Below, one piece after another: positions 59,851-64,000 of a stretch of DNA of 64,000 nucleotides; positions within the stretch are counted from its first letter, which is position 1; each line of letters opens with the position of its first letter. Source of the stretch: Collinsella sp. 4_8_47FAA (GTDB lineage: Bacteria; Actinomycetota; Coriobacteriia; Coriobacteriales; Coriobacteriaceae). The notes under the pieces were generated by a model. That model saw nothing but the letters and a program-made list of their open reading frames with translations. It did no database searches and was not told the origin of the DNA. The stretch is from NCBI RefSeq assembly GCF_000763055.1, contig NZ_KN214135.1:168127-232126 (forward strand), given 5' to 3'. The position numbers and the translations under genes are program-made.

Positions 59851-61809
59851 CTACGACAGGAAAATCCTCGTCCTGCCGCATGCGTCAATGGCAACTGGCA
59901 GGCGCGTGCCGTCGCGCTCGACCAAATATCGTGTTTGCCGACGACGCAAGCAGTCGCGGCAACGGACCTGTCCCGTCGCATCGGTGGCGCAGACGCCCTC
60001 GGCGGTCAGCAGGCAGTGCTCGCACACCATAAGCTCGGGACGGTCGGCGTCGACCGGACCCAAGACGCCGGGTTCAGCAGCCAGTTCGGCAATACGCTCC
60101 GCATCATTGCCGAGCAACTCGGCCGGCAAGTACACCCGCCCCGCACCGAGTCCGCGTAGCCAGGTAAGCGTGGCCCGATTCGCGCAGAACACCGGCGCCG
60201 CCACGTCAAACGTCACGCCCAGCTCGCGAGCGATCACCACCTGCCCCAGGTTGCGGCAGACGACGCGCCCGGCACGCTGCATCAGTGAGCGGGTCCGGTC
60301 AGCGTCACCCGTGCGGCACACCTCGTCAAGCACCACAACGGCGTCGGACAAATCGAGTTCTCCACGCGGGTCGGCATCCATCAGCTGCCAAGCAAAAACC
60401 ATGCGAGTGGGAACCGCGCACTCCACCAACTCCGTCGACGCACCGCCATCCACCGCAACGCCCTCAAAGGGCAGCACCTCAACGGCACGCGCAACGGGCG
60501 CAATCGCATCCGCCTCGGCCCGCATGCGCCCCAACACCGCCGCCGTCTGATCCAACACGCCGGCGCTGCGAATCAGGTACACCTCGCAGCCCGCGTCCAC
60601 CTTACGCTTGCAATGCACGACGACGCGCTTCCCCGCTGCGGCATCCACCGGGCAGGGCACCTGCGGCCAGCGCTTGGGCACATCGGGACGCGCGTCGACA
60701 CCCGGATAGAACCGAATCTCGAGCGTGTCACCCGCCGGCACGGCGGCGTCGAGCTCAACGGTCACCTCTTCGTGGCCCACAGCGACCAAACGCCCCACGC
60801 GCACGCCCTGGTTAATTGCGCGCTCAAAGCTCATCAGCTCGGCACCCGAACGCCCTCGCAGGTACGCATCGGTAAACCCACGGTTAAACGACCTTCCCAG
60901 CTCGCGTTCAAGCTCTTCCACGGCACCGGGGTCCCACGCGCCGTCGCGCAGCATATCGAGTGCCCGGCGCCACACCCGCACCACGTTGAATACGTAATCG
61001 GGGTTCTTCATGCGCCCCTCGATCTTGAGCGACGCCACGCCGGCATCTACAAGCTCGGGCAGATGCGCAATACCCAGATAGTCACGCGGGCACAGCAGGC
61101 GATCTCCCTCGACGGCGACAACGCTCTGCCCCGCCTCGTCCACCAGGTCGTACGCCAGACGGCACGGCTGCGTGCAGTCGCCGCGCATCGCCGAGCGTCC
61201 ACGCCGCAGGGCCGAGAACTCGCACGCCCCCGAATAACCGATGCAAATCGCACCGTGGCAGAATACCTCGATGGGCACGCCCGTGGCACATAGCGCCGCA
61301 ATCTCGTCGACCGTCAGCTCGCGCGCCGTCGTCACGCGCTCGACCCCCAGCTCATCGGCGGCAAGCCGCACGGCGCCTTCGCTATGAACGCCCGCCTGCG
61401 TGGACAGGTGAATCTCGACCCCGGGAATCGCCGCGCTCAGCGCGCAGGCCAACCCGGCATCGGCCACAATCAGAGCATCGGCGCCCAGCTCCAGTGCATG
61501 AGCTCCCAGCGCCACCGCATCGGACAGCTCATCGTCAAACACGAACACGTTGAGCGTCACGTACACGCGCACGCCATGGGCATGCGCCACGGCGCAGCCG
61601 CGCGCAAACTCGTCATCCGTAAAGCCATGCGCGCTCACGCGGGCGTTAAAGCCGCCCAACCCCGCGTAGATGGCATCGGCGCCCGCGGCGATGGCCGCAA
61701 GCATCTGGTCGAGCCCGCCCGCCGGCGCCAGCAGCTCGGGCAGCGCCGCACCGGCAGCATCCAATCCAGTCTCGTATTGTCCGCTCGGCCCCATCGCCCG
61801 AATCGCCAT
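59851..61809 (-). CDS. U32 peptidase-family protein
   Basis: 652 residues. The U32 core contains ELLAPAGGLDQMLAAIAAGAD, the family signature EVFCHGAICIGYSGAC, and CTQPCRL with the cysteines thought to bind an Fe-S cluster. The C-terminal half adds a DUF3656-like part and a final cysteine-rich segment (CEHCLLTAEGVC, then CRDCLRRR). Bacterial relatives act in 23S rRNA or tRNA hydroxylation (RlhA/TrhP type) rather than proteolysis. The ATG at 61809 follows AAGGAG. Confidence 0.88.
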   Translation of the reverse strand: MAIRAMGPSGQYETGLDAAGAALPELLAPAGGLDQMLAAIAAGADAIYAGLGGFNARVSAHGFTDDEFARGCAVAHAHGVRVYVTLNVFVFDDELSDAVALGAHALELGADALIVADAGLACALSAAIPGVEIHLSTQAGVHSEGAVRLAADELGVERVTTARELTVDEIAALCATGVPIEVFCHGAICIGYSGACEFSALRRGRSAMRGDCTQPCRLAYDLVDEAGQSVVAVEGDRLLCPRDYLGIAHLPELVDAGVASLKIEGRMKNPDYVFNVVRVWRRALDMLRDGAWDPGAVEELERELGRSFNRGFTDAYLRGRSGAELMSFERAINQGVRVGRLVAVGHEEVTVELDAAVPAGDTLEIRFYPGVDARPDVPKRWPQVPCPVDAAAGKRVVVHCKRKVDAGCEVYLIRSAGVLDQTAAVLGRMRAEADAIAPVARAVEVLPFEGVAVDGGASTELVECAVPTRMVFAWQLMDADPRGELDLSDAVVVLDEVCRTGDADRTRSLMQRAGRVVCRNLGQVVIARELGVTFDVAAPVFCANRATLTWLRGLGAGRVYLPAELLGNDAERIAELAAEPGVLGPVDADRPELMVCEHCLLTAEGVCATDATGQVRCRDCLRRRQTRYLVERDGTRLPVAIDACGRTRIFLS

Positions 61810-61971
61810 CGGCAAACTCCTTACCAAGGTATGCATTCACTCTGAAAAATGCCGTCTTCCAGCATACACGAGGCCTCGCGCGCCCCGTTTGGTTTATCGT
61901 GTAATAACTTATGTCCATCCTGCCTCGACGGCACATCCACCGTCCGGCACGACATACCTGGAGGTCAATAT

Positions 61972-64000
61972 ATGGGTCCTCGCCAACGACAGGGACGCAG
62001 CCGTTCAAAGACGCATGCCCTGCCCATAATCCTGCTCTCGTTTTTGGGCTTTCTGCTGATTGCGGGCGTGGCGTTTGGCATCGGCATGGTCGGCAACGTC
62101 AACCGCTGGCTGTCTGATCTGCCCGACTACACCGACGCCAACGCGTATCTGGTGAGCGAGCCCACCGAGATCGTCGACTGCAACGGCAACAAGATCGCGA
62201 GCTTCTACACGCAAAACCGCAAGTCCATCACCAAGGACGAGGTCTCCCCCTACGTGCTGCAGGGCACCGTTGACGTCGAGGACGAGCGCTTCTACGAGCA
62301 CGGCGGTATCGACCTGTGGGGTATCGCGCGTGCTGCGGTGGCAACCCTCGGCGGCGGGCACGAAGGCGCCTCGACTATCACCCAGCAGCTGGTGCGCAAC
62401 ACCATCCTGCAGGAGGAGCAGTTCGACTCGACCATCGAGCGTAAGGTGCGCGAGGCCTACATCGCCGTCAAGATGGAGGACATGTACTCCAAAGACGAGA
62501 TCCTCATGATGTACCTCAACACCATCTATTACGGTCACGGCGCCTACGGTATTGAGGCCGCCGCCGAGACCTACCTGTCCAAGAGCGCCGCAGACCTCAC
62601 CCTGAGCGAGGCGGCGCTGCTCATCGGCCTTCCCAACTCGCCCTCGCAGTACGACCCCACGGTCAACCCCGACCTAGCGCTGTCCCGTCGCAACAAGGTC
62701 CTCGACAACATGCTGCGCCTGGGCCACATCACGCAGGAGGAGCACGATGCCGCACAGGCCGAGCCCATCACCCTCAACGTGACCGAAATCTCGGGCAGCG
62801 GCGTCGACGTATACTCGCAGCCCTACTTTGTCGCCTATGTTAAGCAGCTGCTGGAGCAGGAGTTCTCGACCGACGTGCTCTTTAAGGGCGGCTTGACCGT
62901 CAAGACCACCATCGACCCCACGATGCAGCAGGTGGCAGAGAATGCCGTCCGCGAGCAGCTCGACACGCTCTCGCTCGACGGCCTGGACATGGGCATGGTC
63001 GTCGTCGACCCCAAGACTGGCTACATCAAGTGCATGGTGGGCGGCTACGACTACAACGCCGACGAGAACCATGTGAACCACGCTACGGCGAAGCGCCCCG
63101 TCGGCTCCACCTTTAAGGCCTTTACGCTGGCAACTGCCATCCAAAACGGCATGAACCCCAACGTCACCCTCAACTGCAACTCGCCGCTCAAGGCCAAGGG
63201 CACCACGACCGAGGTCCAAAACTACGCCAACCATAGCTATGGCAACATCACGCTTAAGCAGGCGACGGCATACTCCTCCAACACCGGCTACATCCAGGTG
63301 GCGGAAGCCGTCGGCAACAGCAAGATCATCTCGCTCGTCAAAAAGCTCGGCATCGATCCCGCCAAGGACAACATCGAGGACGTTCCCGTCATGACCCTCG
63401 GCACTGGCTCGATCTCGCCGCTCGAGATGGCCGCCGCCTACGCGACGTTTGCCAACGGCGGCTACTATCGTCAGCCGATCGCCATCACCGAGATTGACTC
63501 TCGTACCGGTTCGGTGCTGTACCAGCACACGGACAATCCCTCACAGGTGCTTACCGAGGGCGAGGCCGCCGCGGTCACCGATGTTCTGTCCGGCGTCATG
63601 CAGGGCGGCGGTACAGGTGCTGCTGGCGCCCTGAGCGTCAACCAGCCCTATGCCGGCAAAACGGGCACCACCGACAACACCACCAACCTGTGGTTCTGCG
63701 GCTATACCCCGCAGCTGGCGTGCGCCCTGTGGACCGGCTATTCCGCAGGTGAGATCCCCATCCAAAAATACGGCACGGACCTGCTGGGCGACAGCACCAA
63801 CCTGCCTGTCTTTAAGCGGTTTATGAACACCGTTCTGACCGGTACCGAGCGCGAGGAGTTTGCGACCGGAACGGCGCCCACCTACAAGAACAACAGCGTC
63901 TGGAAGTTCTACGGCACCAACAACACCAAGAAGACGGAGAACGACGACAAGGACGAGAACGAGGACGAAGAGGAAACCACCACAACGACCACCACGACGA
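61972..64000 (+). CDS. Class A penicillin-binding protein (3' end outside window)
   Basis: At least 676 residues. Bifunctional peptidoglycan synthase: one N-terminal membrane anchor (about residues 19-40), a GT51 glycosyltransferase with VEDERFYEHGGID and STITQQLVRN, then a transpeptidase with GSTFKAF (SxxK serine), YSSNTGY (SxN) and AGKTGTT (KTG). The C terminus runs into an Asp/Glu-rich then Thr-rich tail as the window ends. The start follows GGAGG. Divergent from the U32 gene. Confidence 0.93.
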   Translation, partial: MGPRQRQGRSRSKTHALPIILLSFLGFLLIAGVAFGIGMVGNVNRWLSDLPDYTDANAYLVSEPTEIVDCNGNKIASFYTQNRKSITKDEVSPYVLQGTVDVEDERFYEHGGIDLWGIARAAVATLGGGHEGASTITQQLVRNTILQEEQFDSTIERKVREAYIAVKMEDMYSKDEILMMYLNTIYYGHGAYGIEAAAETYLSKSAADLTLSEAALLIGLPNSPSQYDPTVNPDLALSRRNKVLDNMLRLGHITQEEHDAAQAEPITLNVTEISGSGVDVYSQPYFVAYVKQLLEQEFSTDVLFKGGLTVKTTIDPTMQQVAENAVREQLDTLSLDGLDMGMVVVDPKTGYIKCMVGGYDYNADENHVNHATAKRPVGSTFKAFTLATAIQNGMNPNVTLNCNSPLKAKGTTTEVQNYANHSYGNITLKQATAYSSNTGYIQVAEAVGNSKIISLVKKLGIDPAKDNIEDVPVMTLGTGSISPLEMAAAYATFANGGYYRQPIAITEIDSRTGSVLYQHTDNPSQVLTEGEAAAVTDVLSGVMQGGGTGAAGALSVNQPYAGKTGTTDNTTNLWFCGYTPQLACALWTGYSAGEIPIQKYGTDLLGDSTNLPVFKRFMNTVLTGTEREEFATGTAPTYKNNSVWKFYGTNNTKKTENDDKDENEDEEETTTTTTTT

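Overview
The window looks like chromosome from a Coriobacteriia gut actinobacterium, most likely Collinsella or a close relative. This is inferred from the GC-rich coding sequence, strong AGGAGG-type ribosome binding sites, frequent GTG/TTG starts, the mix of actinobacterial and Firmicute-like genes, and the fermentative, glycan-recycling gene content. No database search was run. Most of the sequence is compact housekeeping DNA. The intergenic regions are unusually rich in several unrelated families of palindromic repeats.

Layout. 0-9.5 kb: a DEAD-box RNA helicase (cut by the window edge), an FHA-domain protein with a membrane Ser/Thr kinase, a copper operon (copA, copZ, csoR) behind a palindromic CsoR-type operator, and a small zinc-ribbon membrane protein. 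9.6-21.7 kb: an amidohydrolase, an AbiEi/DUF559-like protein bracketed by palindromes, an unknown protein, glutamate synthase (gltB-gltD) and an Nramp metal transporter. 21.8-25.6 kb: rubredoxin and flavin reductase, smpB with a TPR protein, tRNA-Glu and tRNA-Gln, a short MarR-like fragment and an Spx/ArsC-like protein. 25.7-30.2 kb: a complete N-acetylmuramic acid salvage operon (murR-murQ-murP-mupG). 30.4-44.5 kb: a VanZ-like protein, a serine recombinase, RNase R, ftsE-ftsX, a split transketolase, a YitT-like protein, secA-prfB and an extended ribosomal protein L31.

44.7-52.4 kb appears to be an accessory island. It lies between two 63-bp direct repeats that differ at two positions. It holds two ABC transport modules, each next to a small secreted, tyrosine-rich protein (the arrangement recalls lactococcin-972-type bacteriocin loci), then a divergent DUF2975 membrane protein with an XRE-type regulator, and a truncated tyrosine recombinase just inside the right repeat. 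52.6-64 kb returns to core genes: an ACT-domain protein, citrate synthase, two HAD phosphatases, adenine deaminase, tyrosyl-tRNA synthetase, a U32 peptidase-family protein and a class A penicillin-binding protein cut by the window end.

The most striking feature outside genes is a 59-bp palindromic element (17-bp arms, invariant 25-bp centre). It occurs eleven times plus one half copy between 2.0 and 21.7 kb, singly or in groups of two or three at a fixed 80-81 bp period. A second, unrelated 46-bp palindrome occurs three times at an exact 62-bp period at 25.1 kb. Four or more further hairpin families occur once or twice each. I do not recognise any of these as a named repeat family.
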